A stretch of 64,000 bases of DNA from Sideroxydans sp. (GTDB lineage Bacteria > Pseudomonadota > Gammaproteobacteria > Burkholderiales > Gallionellaceae): positions 1 to 64,000 of the forward strand of contig JAQTTU010000005.1 in assembly GCA_028710605.1 (NCBI GenBank). Reading direction: 5' to 3'. Shown one piece after another: positions 16,230 through 26,500 of the stretch (the first letter of the stretch is position 1; each line of letters opens with the position of its first letter). The notes under the pieces are model-generated. The model was not told where the DNA came from. It made no database searches and worked only from the letters and a program-made list of their open reading frames with translations. The position numbers and the translations under genes were made by a program.

Positions 16230-16886
16230 TCATATCCGTTCCAGCACGACACCGTGAATGACGTTGGCGGCATCTTCGCAGCGGTCAACCGCTTCTTCGA
16301 ACAATTCGTAAATTTCCTTGGAGCGAATCAGCGCGCGCGCATCCGACACTTCGGCAAACAGGCGTTCCATGCCGGAGCGCATGACGCGGTCCGCTTCGTT
16401 TTCGATCACGCCGATTTCCTGGCAGATATTCAAAATGCGGTCGGCGTTGCGCATGTCCGACAACAGCGCAACGGCTTCCTGGACTTTTTCCGTGGCACGC
16501 AAGGCGATCTGGCCCAGCGCCGCCATTTCGAGGGTGAAACTGCCGGGACCGTACAGGCGGGCGCGTTGCGGAATGTCTTCCATGCAGTCGATCATGTCGT
16601 CCAGCGCCTTGGCCAGATCCTTGATCTCCCAGCGGTCGAACGGGGTGATGAACGTTTTGTGCAGCGACAGGAAAATTTTTCGGGTGATTTCGTCGGCTTC
16701 GCTTTCGGTTTTCGTCATCTCGACAAAAAGCTGGTTGAAAGCGGTCTGGTCATGTACCGAACTCATGGTGGCCAGAATTTTTGCACCGCGCACAGTGCAG
16801 GCCGTTAATTCGTTGAAGAGTTTGAAGTAATTGTCGCTGCGCGGCGACACGGAGGATAAAAGTTTGCTGAAAAATACACTCGCCAT
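16230..16886 (-). CDS. DUF47 (PhoU-like) accessory protein of the PiT transporter
   Basis: A 218-residue all-helical protein of the DUF47/TIGR00153 family, distantly PhoU-like. Characteristic acidic helices are seen (FVEMTKTESEADEITRKIF, DDMIDCMEDIPQRARLYG, ENEADRVMRSGMERLFA), which bind metal ions in PhoU relatives. It is the promoter-proximal gene of the pair with pit. It is thought to modulate PiT activity at the inner face of the membrane. Confidence 0.9.
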   Translation of the reverse strand: MASVFFSKLLSSVSPRSDNYFKLFNELTACTVRGAKILATMSSVHDQTAFNQLFVEMTKTESEADEITRKIFLSLHKTFITPFDRWEIKDLAKALDDMIDCMEDIPQRARLYGPGSFTLEMAALGQIALRATEKVQEAVALLSDMRNADRILNICQEIGVIENEADRVMRSGMERLFAEVSDARALIRSKEIYELFEEAVDRCEDAANVIHGVVLERI

Positions 16887-17029
16887 ATTATCTTTCTGTG
16901 GTTACTCAACGTTGATTGAATTCTTCCCGCCGCAACCGGACAAGAAGCGAACAATTTTTCGAGGCGGCAATATAACCAATTTGACAGGGCAGAGTCGAGG
17001 TGTTTTCAATAAGTAAAACAGTCGGGTTT

Positions 17030-17128
17030 CGCCCTCCCCTTCAAGGGGAGGGTTGGGGTGGGGATGGGGTTAGATGTCAATGAATTTCGCCCCCATCCCC
17101 CACCTAGCCTCCCCCTTGAAGGGGGAGG
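17030..17128. repeat. CCCTCCCCTTCAAGGGGAGGG paired palindromes
   Basis: A BIME-like pair within the 349-base gap 16887-17235. The remainder of this gap should carry the divergent promoters of the DUF47 gene and the ClpX-like gene; I see no further gene. The track ORF 17006-17233 is a repeat translation. Confidence 0.8.
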
Positions 17129-17235
17129 AACTGGACAAGCTAGCGCTTGTTGGCCTGCGCCGGAATGATGGTGTTCAAGGTAAACTGTGGCGGCAGGGTG
17201 ATGAAGTTCAAGAAGTTTGATAAGGATGAACAACC

Positions 17236-18258
17236 ATGGAAATTTCCGAAAGCCAGTTATTGCAGGGCAAGAAGCTGACCCCCAGCGCGATCACCCAATA
17301 TCTGAACCAGTACGTTATCGGCCAGGACGAGGCGAAGAAAACGCTGTCGGTGGCGGTGTATGCGCATTACCGCAAACTGGGCAGGCAGCGCCAGCTCGAC
17401 GTTGAGGTCGTCAAGAGCAACATCCTGCTGGTCGGCCCCACCGGCACGGGCAAGACGCTGCTGTGCGAAACCTTGTCGCGCGTGGCGCGCGTGCCGTTCG
17501 TTACCGCCAACGCGACTTCGCTGGCGCAGTCGAAATACGTCAACGAGGAAATCGAAGCGCTGTTGTTGCGCCTGCTGGAAAAGGCGGATGGCGATATAAC
17601 GCGGGCGCAGCACGGCATCGTGTTCATCGACGAGATCGACAAACTGAAAGCGTCCGGCAATGAGCAACAAGGCACGTCGGGCGAGCGCGTGCAACACGCG
17701 CTGCTGAAAATTATGGAAGGCGCGTCGGTGCGGCTGGGCGAAAAAACTTTCGACACCACCAACGTGTTGTTCATCTGCGCGGGCGCGTTCGTCGGGCTGG
17801 AAAACATTACCGCCAAGAATCAGGCGTTCGGATTTATTTCCGTCGGCACGGGCGAAGACGAGCACATTCTCAACCGTCTGAACACGCGCGTGAAACCCAC
17901 CGATCTGTTCGTGTTCGGGCTGATCCCCGAATTCGCCGGACGCTTGCCGGTCATCGCCAATTTGCAAAATTTATCCAAGGATCAGCTGACGAAAATCATG
18001 GTCGAGCCGCGCAATTCCATCTACAACCAGTTCCGCGAAATGCTCAGGGACGAAGGTGTGGAACTGGAAATCGAACACGAAGTTTTCCGCCAGATCGCCG
18101 AGATGGCGTTCGAATACAAAGTGGGCGCGCGCAGCCTGCGCGGCATTTTCGAAGAGATGCTGATGCCGGTGCTGTACCAAGTTCCAGACCGCCCGGAAGT
18201 GCGCAAGGTGGTGATTAAATCGCTGTACGAAGAAGCGAGCCTGATCGTCGCGGCGTAG
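17236..18258 (+). CDS. ClpX-like AAA+ ATPase without zinc-binding domain
   Basis: A 340-residue ATPase clearly related to ClpX: Walker A GPTGTGKT (67-74), Walker B IVFIDEID (128-135), LFGLIPEF-type FGLIPEFAGRLPV and sensor 2 GARSLRGIFE. It begins directly at the segment that follows the zinc domain in ClpX (LTPSAITQYLNQYVIGQDEA), so the ZBD is missing. The pore-1 loop, GYVG in ClpX, reads SKYVNEE. The region of the ClpP-docking IGF loop reads NQAFGFISVG, and the RKH loop is shortened. The start has AAGGA ten bases upstream. It may unfold different substrates or act without ClpP. It stands alone, not beside clpP or lon. Confidence 0.85.
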   Translation: MEISESQLLQGKKLTPSAITQYLNQYVIGQDEAKKTLSVAVYAHYRKLGRQRQLDVEVVKSNILLVGPTGTGKTLLCETLSRVARVPFVTANATSLAQSKYVNEEIEALLLRLLEKADGDITRAQHGIVFIDEIDKLKASGNEQQGTSGERVQHALLKIMEGASVRLGEKTFDTTNVLFICAGAFVGLENITAKNQAFGFISVGTGEDEHILNRLNTRVKPTDLFVFGLIPEFAGRLPVIANLQNLSKDQLTKIMVEPRNSIYNQFREMLRDEGVELEIEHEVFRQIAEMAFEYKVGARSLRGIFEEMLMPVLYQVPDRPEVRKVVIKSLYEEASLIVAA

Positions 18259-18275
18259 GAATGTCAATCCACAAC

Positions 18276-18312
18276 CTCGTGGAGATGCCCGTCAATAGGC
18301 GTTCTACACGAT
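18276..18312. repeat. GATGCCCGTCAATAGGCG hairpin, copy 3
   Basis: CTCGTGGAGATGCCCGTCAA followed by TAGGCGTTCTACACGATG, 17 bases beyond the ClpX-like stop. Its position fits a 3' structure or terminator of that gene. Confidence 0.75.
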
Positions 18313-18374
18313 GCGCCCGTTTGGCTGAGAAGTGCAGCTTGAGGTTGATACGCTGAAATTTACTGCTTTATGCT

Positions 18375-18442
18375 GTTTGTGTAGGTGCGAATTCATTCGC
18401 ACAGGACTTGATATTCGTGCGAATGAATTCGCACCTACAAAC
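18375..18442. repeat. GTAGGTGCGAATTCATTCGCAC palindrome, copy 2
   Basis: Arms of about 27 bases (TTTGTGTAGGTGCGAATTCA and complement) around a 13-base loop, between the convergent ClpX-like and metallophosphoesterase genes. Confidence 0.8.
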
Positions 18443-18464
18443 GCTTCATCTGCGTTTTTATGAA

Positions 18465-19562
18465 TTATTTGTTCGCACTTTCGATGGTGATCAGCGTGAT
18501 CTCGGGCGCGGCGAACAGGCGTATCGGCGGCCCCCAAGTGCCCGTGCCCCGGCTGATGTACAGCCGCCTGCCGTCGGCCAGTTGGCTGAGGCCGCCCGGC
18601 ATGCGGTAGCTCAGCCGCGTGAAATAGATGAACGGAAAAATCTGTCCGCCGTGGACATGCCCGGAAAGTTGCAGATCGAACGGCGTGTCCGCATCGACCA
18701 GCGGCTGGTGTTTGAGCAAGACGATGAAGTTGTGCGCGTTGACGGCGGCGAGCGCTTTGCGCGTATCCAGTTCGGCCTGCTGTCCCGACGTGTGGTCATC
18801 GACCCCCGCCAGCACGATGCCGCCCGCCTCGACCGCTTCGCCGCGCAGCACGCCAAAGCCCGCGTTGCGCAGGAAGCGCAGGGAATTTTCCAGCCCCGCA
18901 TAGTATTCGTGATTGCCGGTGACGGCATAAGCGCCCAGCGGCGGCGAATAGGCATGGAATTGCCGCGCCAGCGCGGCAAAGTCGTCGCCCTGCCCATCGA
19001 CGATGTCGCCCGTTGCCACCACGATGTCGGGTTTGAGTTCGCGCAGTTTGACTATAACGCGTTCGAGAAATTTTTCGCTCTGCATGATGCCGAGGTGCAG
19101 GTCGGAAATCTGCGCGATGGTGATGCTGCCGGAAGCGAGCTTGGGGGTGGCGATGCGTAATTCTTCAACCTGAATCTGCCGCGCCTCGAACCCTCCGTAG
19201 CCCAGCAGGGCGAGGGCGAGCAGGCCGACCACGCGCAAAGTCAGCACCGCGTTCAGCGGCCAATTGATATGCAGCAGCGGGGCGAGCGCATGGCCGAGAT
19301 CGAACAGCAGGCCGACGCACAGAAACAGGAACAGATAGCCCATCCACGTATAGCTCACCCACGCGGTAACGACGGTCGCGCGATTCCAGTGTTGCCGCTC
19401 CATGAACCAGACCAGCAGCGGCGAGCAAGTCAGGACGAAGCCGAGCAGTGCAAGCGCCAGTCCCAGCCCGAACGAATGCGGCAAAGCCGCCCACACCTTA
19501 TCCAGCGCATACCAGTGCATGGAACCGTAAATCAGCAAGGCCACGCTCATGAAGGTCAGCAT
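18465..19562 (-). CDS. Membrane-anchored metallophosphoesterase (YkuE-like)
   Basis: A 365-residue protein. Four membrane spans occupy residues about 1-125, followed by a calcineurin-like phosphoesterase domain with metal ligands in SDLHLG (about 153), ATGDIVDG, GNHEYY and SGHVHGGQ. Such enzymes act on phospholipid headgroups or UDP-sugar lipids; the substrate is not clear. The track start is a TTG at 19604 overlapping the previous gene. The ATG at 19562 has AGGAA seven bases upstream and is preferred. It is downstream of the DUF6701 gene on the same strand. Confidence 0.87.
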   Translation of the reverse strand: MLTFMSVALLIYGSMHWYALDKVWAALPHSFGLGLALALLGFVLTCSPLLVWFMERQHWNRATVVTAWVSYTWMGYLFLFLCVGLLFDLGHALAPLLHINWPLNAVLTLRVVGLLALALLGYGGFEARQIQVEELRIATPKLASGSITIAQISDLHLGIMQSEKFLERVIVKLRELKPDIVVATGDIVDGQGDDFAALARQFHAYSPPLGAYAVTGNHEYYAGLENSLRFLRNAGFGVLRGEAVEAGGIVLAGVDDHTSGQQAELDTRKALAAVNAHNFIVLLKHQPLVDADTPFDLQLSGHVHGGQIFPFIYFTRLSYRMPGGLSQLADGRRLYISRGTGTWGPPIRLFAAPEITLITIESANK

Positions 19563-19600
19563 TGATCGGTTCCTCGCGGCAGGGTTGCGCTTGCCAGTGT

Positions 19601-22600
19601 TCAATACGCTTCGCGCATGTAGATGAACTGGTTTGCGCCTTTGTAGATGCCGAAGGTGGCGCGACCGGGTGCGCCGGGCAGCAGATAGGTCGGCGCGTTG
19701 ACTACGGATAAATTCACGCTGCCCGCAACGCCGGGTGCGGCCAGTTGGAAAGTGCTCAAGCCATTTGCCATGGTAACCAGCCCCGGAGCGACGACACTGA
19801 CTTGACTAATCAAGAGCGGGTCTTTCGCAATCTCTGCATGCACGTTTCCGGCAACAGGTGTGGCCGTGTCCAGTCTGGAATTGAACTGGGTCAGGTTGTC
19901 GGTGTAGCTGGTGACATAGCTCGCGCCGTTCCAGTACTGGGCGAAAGCCATGAGGGTCAAACCCAGCTTTTCGGAACCGAAGGCATTGGAAATCCGAATG
20001 CGGCCATAGCGCACCTCCGTGCTGCCGCTGTTCACCTGCGCGTGATCATCGACCCCGTTGTTGTCCACATCCAGATCGGGCGCTGTGGTGACACCATCGC
20101 TGTCCACCGGCGCGATGCCGATGTCCAGTGAGGAGTAGGGGCCGTCCGCCGAGGCGGCGCGTGTGATGGCGAGCGGCAGATTGATGTCGGCAACGCCGGC
20201 ACTGAAACTGCCCGTGCCATCTGCCTTCACCAGCGATGTGTCCAGGCGGGAAGTCAGGTTGGTCGGCGCATCGCCATCCACCGCGCCGAACATCAGGGTG
20301 TTGTCCGAAACAAACGGATCGAACTTGGCGAACGCATCGGTGTAATTCAGCGTGGTATCGCTGGCGATGTTTTCCGCATTCAGCGTGAAATTCAAATCCA
20401 TGCGCTCGTTCATGTAGGAGAAAGCGGGGGCGCAGGCAGTCGAGCCGTCCGCTACCAGCACGCCGCCGCTGCACAGGTCGGAACGCTCCTCGATGGCACC
20501 TTGCGACACGCCGAAGTGATGCGGGATAAAGCGGCCGATATTGGCGCTGCCGGTGGGCGTGGCCAGCGCGCCGGTAGTCAAGTAATCGCCATCGGCGATA
20601 GTGGGCAGCATTTTCATGATGCCCACTTCACTCCAAGCCAAGTCGGTGACCGTCGTGGCACCGCTGGTGAAATTGCCTGCGCCGCCGGGCACAGTGCAAC
20701 CCGTCGTTGAATTCTTGCAGGTCAGCGCGCCCGCACTGCCGCCGGAGGGAGCCACCAGCACCGACACCAGTTTGACCCCTTCCGGCGGGGTTTCCCGTCC
20801 GTAATTCGGCGTGGCGGTGTTCAGCGCATTTTGGGCGGTGACCGTGGCGGTAAAACGCGTGGCAGCGTAGGTGGCATCGCCCGCCGCCAGGAATTTTGTG
20901 TCGTTCTCGGGGTTGGCCGAGGTCGGCGTGATCGCCGGATTGGCGAAGTTGTCGCTGGTGCGTTTGATGCTGCTGACCGTGAAATGATCCGGCTTGGCGA
21001 TGAACGAATCGTTGCCCAGAATCACCGTGCCGAGGTCGCCGTTGGCCGTGGTACCGTCGTAGCGCGTATCCACCCGCACATTGCCCACATCGCTGTAACA
21101 CAGGCTGAACGTCGCCACCGGAACGGTGGTGTTGCTGAACGCCAGGCTGAGCGTGGTGGGGCTGGCCGAACTGGTGCCCATGGCGGAATAACCGGTCACG
21201 CAATTGGCATTGCCCGTTCCGGCCACCACATTGGCCTGCAAAGTGCCGGTCGCCGGATTGGTGTAGGTTGACCAGAATTTCAGGTCGCGGGTCTTGTTCT
21301 TGAAGGTAGCCTTGCACGAGGTCACGTTCACTACCTGGCGCGTGCCGGAAGTGTGGTTCGGTACATCGAAAGTGAAACTGCCGGCGGAAAACGTCAGGTT
21401 GCAGGCCGCGCTGCCTGCCGTACCGCTGGCACCGGTATTGGCGTTGTAACATTCATAGCCGTTGGTGGGGGTCGGGCTGATCGTGCCGGACATCGACAGC
21501 GCGGCGGTGGTGGCGAGGCTGCTGGTCAGCGTGATGCCGCTGTTGATGCCGCCGCCTGCCGCCGTGATAGTTTGCGGGTTGCCCGGCGACCAGGTGTAAG
21601 TGCTGCCCCCGCCCGTTGCCGCCAGGGTGATGCCGGTGACATCGGCGGCGGTGAAATACGCGGAGCAAGCTGCATCCTTGCAGGCTATGAGCGTGATCTG
21701 GGCCGGTGCGCCAGTGCCGCTGCACGCCAGGCCGTTGTGCTGGAGGCGGATGTGGTCTATCGCCGCCGTGATGTAATCCACCCTGACCTGGATGTTATCC
21801 ACGCTGACCGTGCGGGTCGTGGTGTTGGTCGTATAGTTGGTCGCCGCGAACGCCACGCCGAAATTCGATGCCGTGACATCGGATAGCGCCCACGTTGTTC
21901 CCCACAGGCTGCTTGAGCCGCCGTGTGCCTCGATTACGTCACCCGTCGTGTACGGCGTGGTGGTGGCACCATTGGTTGCGGTGCTGACGCTGCCGCCCTT
22001 GATCAGGTAAACGAACGCATCTCGCGTGGTGTTGCTTCGGCTGGATCTGCGTTCCACATACACTGTGATGCCGGTAATGGTGGCTCCGCTTGGAATGCTG
22101 GAGAAATTAAAGCCGGTGCAGTTCAAATACACGGTGGTCTTGGCGTTCTTCAAGCCCGCCGTGGCATAAACATTGTCGCTGAGCAGCGCGCTGCCCGGAC
22201 TGGTCCAGGCAATCGTCCCGCTGCCGCCGCCGCTGGTGCAAGTGCCGGGGCTGCTGACGGCAAAACCGGCTCCTGCCGGGCACGGTGAGGTGCCGAGTAT
22301 GGTGAACGAAACCGGACAGAAGATCGCTGTCCCCGCCAGATTGTAGTAAGTGTTGGAGCTGGGGGTGAGCGGGGTCGAGGTGCCGTTGTAGGTGACCGTA
22401 TTGCCGCTGGCGGAAGCGTTGAGCGTGCCCACGGTGGTGGCTGCGGATACGGTCAGGCTGGAATTGGCACCTTGCGTCCACGAATTGGTGCCGGAATTCT
22501 GGGTAACTTTCTGTACATTCACGCTGCCGTTGTTGGTCAGCGTCGCGGTTGAAACGTTGAAAGTGATGGTTGAGTTCGCCGCATTGATGACTCCAGTGCT

Positions 22601-23182
22601 GCCGATAATGGTGCTGCTTGCTTGCAGGCGCAGCATGTTGGTTCCGGCAGTTTGCGTCGAATTGAGCGTGCCGTTGATGGTCAGCACCGAGCCGGAAACC
22701 GTGGTGCCGGCTGCGTTAACCCCGGCGTATAGCCTTGCGGTGTCGGCAAAGGTCAGCGACGAACCGGCGGCAATGGAGACCCCGGTACCCGAGGTATATA
22801 AACGCGAACTTCCTGCAAATGTTCCGCTGCCCGAAATCACCGCCGTGGCACCGGTAGAGGCTATTCTGCCGCTGTTGGTGCTGGTGAACGTGCCGTCGTT
22901 GATGATGTTGCCGGTGACGGTCAGGGTGCGAGTGGTGGCATCGGTCATCAACGTCGCACCGGAACTGATGGTCAGCGCGGCGGCGGTGTAGTTGCCATTC
23001 AGCGTGACCGTGTAGGGCGAAGCGATAACCACGGTGTCGGTTGCGGTCGGAACATGACCGCAATCCCAAGTGCCTGCCGTTCCCCAGGTGCTATTCGCCT
23101 TGCTGGTACAGACGACCGCCATGGCGCTGCCGACCCATACCAAGCCCATCAGGAATGCCAATGCCTTTATTGATTTGTGCAT
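19601..23182 (-). CDS. Large secreted DUF6701 (MshQ-like) protein 1
   Basis: A 1193-residue protein with a signal peptide (MHKSIKALAFLMGLVWVGSAMA). The first 350 residues are Thr/Ser/Asn-rich and repetitive (TLTVTGNIINDGTF, STIIGSTGVINAANSTITF), like a beta-helix of an adhesin. The middle has several cysteine pairs. The last 500 residues match DUF6701, the C-terminal region of MSHA protein MshQ, ending ATFGIYKGANQFIYMREAY. The start at 23182 has GGAGG upstream and a clear signal peptide, so the longer track frame is rejected. It is probably on the cell surface or on a pilus; no msh pilus genes lie nearby. The last 59 coding bases are identical to those of the next DUF6701 gene. Confidence 0.75.
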   Translation of the reverse strand: MHKSIKALAFLMGLVWVGSAMAVVCTSKANSTWGTAGTWDCGHVPTATDTVVIASPYTVTLNGNYTAAALTISSGATLMTDATTRTLTVTGNIINDGTFTSTNSGRIASTGATAVISGSGTFAGSSRLYTSGTGVSIAAGSSLTFADTARLYAGVNAAGTTVSGSVLTINGTLNSTQTAGTNMLRLQASSTIIGSTGVINAANSTITFNVSTATLTNNGSVNVQKVTQNSGTNSWTQGANSSLTVSAATTVGTLNASASGNTVTYNGTSTPLTPSSNTYYNLAGTAIFCPVSFTILGTSPCPAGAGFAVSSPGTCTSGGGSGTIAWTSPGSALLSDNVYATAGLKNAKTTVYLNCTGFNFSSIPSGATITGITVYVERRSSRSNTTRDAFVYLIKGGSVSTATNGATTTPYTTGDVIEAHGGSSSLWGTTWALSDVTASNFGVAFAATNYTTNTTTRTVSVDNIQVRVDYITAAIDHIRLQHNGLACSGTGAPAQITLIACKDAACSAYFTAADVTGITLAATGGGSTYTWSPGNPQTITAAGGGINSGITLTSSLATTAALSMSGTISPTPTNGYECYNANTGASGTAGSAACNLTFSAGSFTFDVPNHTSGTRQVVNVTSCKATFKNKTRDLKFWSTYTNPATGTLQANVVAGTGNANCVTGYSAMGTSSASPTTLSLAFSNTTVPVATFSLCYSDVGNVRVDTRYDGTTANGDLGTVILGNDSFIAKPDHFTVSSIKRTSDNFANPAITPTSANPENDTKFLAAGDATYAATRFTATVTAQNALNTATPNYGRETPPEGVKLVSVLVAPSGGSAGALTCKNSTTGCTVPGGAGNFTSGATTVTDLAWSEVGIMKMLPTIADGDYLTTGALATPTGSANIGRFIPHHFGVSQGAIEERSDLCSGGVLVADGSTACAPAFSYMNERMDLNFTLNAENIASDTTLNYTDAFAKFDPFVSDNTLMFGAVDGDAPTNLTSRLDTSLVKADGTGSFSAGVADINLPLAITRAASADGPYSSLDIGIAPVDSDGVTTAPDLDVDNNGVDDHAQVNSGSTEVRYGRIRISNAFGSEKLGLTLMAFAQYWNGASYVTSYTDNLTQFNSRLDTATPVAGNVHAEIAKDPLLISQVSVVAPGLVTMANGLSTFQLAAPGVAGSVNLSVVNAPTYLLPGAPGRATFGIYKGANQFIYMREAY

Positions 23183-23183
23183 G

Positions 23184-23198
23184 ATGGACCTCCTCCAT
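23184..23198 (-). promoter_or_regulatory. Ribosome-binding site in a hairpin loop
   Basis: On the minus strand ATGGA-GGAGG-TCCAT forms a five-base-pair hairpin whose loop is exactly the Shine-Dalgarno GGAGG, immediately before the DUF6701 protein 1 start. It could modulate initiation. Confidence 0.45.
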
Positions 23199-23235
23199 GT
23201 TTCATTACGCCTGCTTTGTTTTTTTGAGTGCAAAA

Positions 23236-23313
23236 GCCAAGTGTTTGCGTTACTGCTTGTCGCGGCAAAATACTTGACTCCACCAGCCCGCTGCCTGACG
23301 GGCGAGTCTTGGC
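23236..23313 (-). ncRNA. Candidate structured 5' leader (three-way junction)
   Basis: On the minus strand an outer stem GCCAAG/CTTGGC encloses a helix GACTC..GCCCG/CGGGC..GAGTC and a hairpin TTTGC/GCAAA. It lies 54 bases upstream of the DUF6701 protein 1 start. It does not match the c-di-GMP or other riboswitch consensus that I know. The rest of the 350-base gap 23183-23532 shows no gene. Confidence 0.3.
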
Positions 23314-23532
23314 GCTGAAGATGATAGCTGATTAAGTGCTGACCCGTGGCAAAACGAGAGAATGTATTGGCCTCTATCATATTGATGGCAATGGATTATT
23401 TTATTCGTGTGGCGTGTCTGCCGGACGGGGTTCTTTCGTCGTCGGCAAGCCTGAGATTTCATGCCTGCTCACAGGGGGGATTTGCGAAATGCCGAAAATA
23501 TCAGTGGCTGTACAGCGTAATAACTGGCGCAG

Positions 23533-26500
23533 TTAGTACGCTTCGCGCATGTAGATGAACTGGTTTGCGCCTTTGTAGATGCCGAAGGTGGCGCGGGAAG
23601 TGGTGGAGGTGAGCCAAGGCAAGTTGGCGTTGGTGGCGGCAATTGGTGCGGGGGCGAGACAGGTGTTGCCTGCGGCAGCAGCGGTGTTGACTGTCAGGTT
23701 GACGGTGCCGGTATTTCCCGTGCCCGGCGCGGATAAACGCAATCCTCCGGCCACGACACCGTTTGCCAAAGCCAAATTGCCTGCGGGAGTCAGGACTGTT
23801 TCGCATGCCCCCAGATATTGCGAGAAGTTATCCATGCGCACGCTGGAGGCGGGCAAGGTGGTGCAGTTACTATCCAGCGCGTTGTTGGCCCAGCCGCCGT
23901 TCGACCAATATTGCGCTTGCAGCGTAATCGGCAGGGGGATGAGCTCCGATCCGTAGTTGTTCGACAAGTACAGGCGGCCATAACGCACCTTGGTGGTGTT
24001 GCTGCTATTGGTTCCCGTGATAGTCGCACTATCCGGGTCGCTGACCGAGGCGAGCAGCGCGAAGCTGTCGTAAGCCCCGTCCGGGATGGCGAGTTTGGAG
24101 AAAGTGTAAGCGCCGCCGCTCACGGTGTATGTGCCGTTGCTCCAAGCGAAGGCGGGCAGGGCGGGAGACAGGCGCGTCAGGGCTACGGCAGTGCCGCCGT
24201 TGTCTCCAGTGATGGAGAAAGTGCCCAGCGGCGCGTAACCGGCGGTGTATTTGGTCGTGGTGGTTTCATTGAAACTCTTTGCCGACAAGGACAGGTTGAT
24301 GCCGAGATTGGGTTGAGCCATGTAGGTAAAACCGTCTGCCGCGCAGGCGGGTGTCAACGTCGTTGCGTAAGTGAAATGGTGCGGGTAAAAGCGGCCATAA
24401 GGCCCGGCGGCGGCGGAGCCGACCTTGCAGCCATATTGGCCGCTGGCCAATGTGTTGGAGCTGTCGTTGGTGCAATCGTTGGGTTGATCGACAGAGGTGA
24501 AGCTGGCATCGGTGACCGCATTGGCGAGCAGCGAGATGGTGCCGACATCGTGGTACTGGAAGGCATCGCTACCTGTCGAAGTGCCTGAGACCGCCGCCGG
24601 AAATGCGCCCGCCAACGCGCCGATGGCCGCATTGTTGTGGTCGCGCATTTGGGCGGTATCAAGCACTGGCGTGCCGATGTAATTCGTATAGCCGCTCGCT
24701 GCGGTCATGCTGAAATTGAGACCTGCCGCCAATGTAGTGCTTGCGTTGAGATTGGAGGTAACGGTAAAGGCTTGCGGGCGGATGGCGAAGTTGTCGGTGC
24801 TGCACCAGGTCATGCCCAGCGGCGGACAGTTGGTCGCATCGCACACCACTTTGATGCGCGCGTCGCGGTAAACGTTCGGCACTGATATGTTGGCAAGCGC
24901 GAGATGGCCAGCCGAGAAGTTGGTGACGGCGTTGTCCAGCACTTGGGTGTAGTTCGGTGTGATGCAGTGTTGCGCATCCACAGTGCCGCCGGTTGCGGTG
25001 CGCGCGATCAGCGATACGATGGCTCTGCCGGTGAAGGTGGTGGCGACATTGTCCGCACCATCCAGCGCCACGATGTCGTAGCCGGAATTGACTCCGGCCA
25101 GTCGCGTGTAAAGCTTGCCGCTGGCGGCGGAACAATGGCTGGTTGTGTAGTCGTGGCAGGCGTTGAAGTTGCTGAAGCAAGTGGAAATGACGAGGTCGGG
25201 GTCTTCGCTGGCGCTTTCGACGATTTGCCCGTCGGTGACGTTGATGTTGACCGTCCCGGCGGCGGTGTGCGTCAAGCCGAATATGGCCTGATATTCGCCG
25301 TTGAACAAGTAGGTGGCGATGCCGTCGTTGGCCGTGCCGTTGTCGAGCACACCGTAACCGTTGAGCAATGTCCAGTCGCCTTGTGAGGTCGAGGTGGAGA
25401 GCTGAACCATGGTGGTGTTGTTTGGCATGGTGATGAAGCCGTGCGACGCATCATGCGCCGAGAGCGTGATGGGGCTGGATTGGCAAGTTTGCCCCGTGCC
25501 GGAATGGGAGATGGCGTAATGGCTGAGGCAGGCACCGGCCTGATTCATGTCGCGCTGGATCAGTGCCAGTCCGCCTTCGTAGTTGTAAATTCGGAATTCG
25601 TCCAGCGTGGCATCGGTCGCAGTCGCGGGTGTGCCCGCCGATGAGGTAGTCGGGCTGTTCGCACTGCGGTTGTCGCCGATATACAGTGTGCCGATTTGCG
25701 TTGAAATGGTGTTATTGGTGGTGAATGCGCTGGTTGTCGTCAACACGCCATTCACCCAGATTTGCACATGGTCGCTGTTGGCGGCGGCCAAATTGTTGAA
25801 ATTCCAATTGACGGCGATGTGTGACCAGCCCGTCGCGGGCAATACGTTGCCGGTGGTGGCGGTGCGGTTGGTATTGCCGCTATCGGTGACGCGGAAGCTC
25901 AATGCACCTGCACTGGTGCGAGTGAGGTAGAAATATCTGTTGCCGGTAGTGGTGGCATCGAACAGCATGCGGGTGGCACCCGGCGTATTGCTGGAATTGT
26001 TGTACCAGAAGGTGATGGTGCCGACGCTGCCTACAGAGGCTGGAATCGCGATGCCGGTGTCGATAGCACTGATGGCAGCCGTGGTGGTGTTGTTGGCGAT
26101 TCTGCCGCCGCGACAGACGTTGCCGCTTGCCACTTCGGTCGGGCGCGTACCAGATCCGGCCTGAACTGCCGTTCCATGTTGCCCATTGCCGCTGGTATCC
26201 AGCACTTCGCCCGCCGTTCCATTCCAGCTTACTTGTTCCATGCGGTATTCCGCGACCGGGCGCGGGATGTAAAACTTGAGCGCGCTGTTGCTGGCAGGAT
26301 ACCCGATGGCGGGCACATCGTAATCGCCGCTATTTACTTGCCAGCCGACCTGCGCCGTGGTGTTGCCCGGCCCCGGCGTATTCGCGCCGTACTGGTAAAT
26401 GAATTCGCCATTTTCTTGCAGGATGATCTGCATGTTGTAGTTGCCGCTGGTGGAGCCGCCGGCAGCCCACTCCGGCACATTGCTCCAGGTGACAACGAAG

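Noticed and set aside
17006-17233. 75-residue minus-strand ORF
   Set aside because: It is mostly translation of the GC-rich paired palindromes upstream of the ClpX-like gene.
23236-23313. c-di-GMP (GEMM-I) riboswitch before the DUF6701 gene
   Set aside because: The conserved GEMM core and tetraloop-receptor strings are absent, so only a generic structured leader can be claimed.
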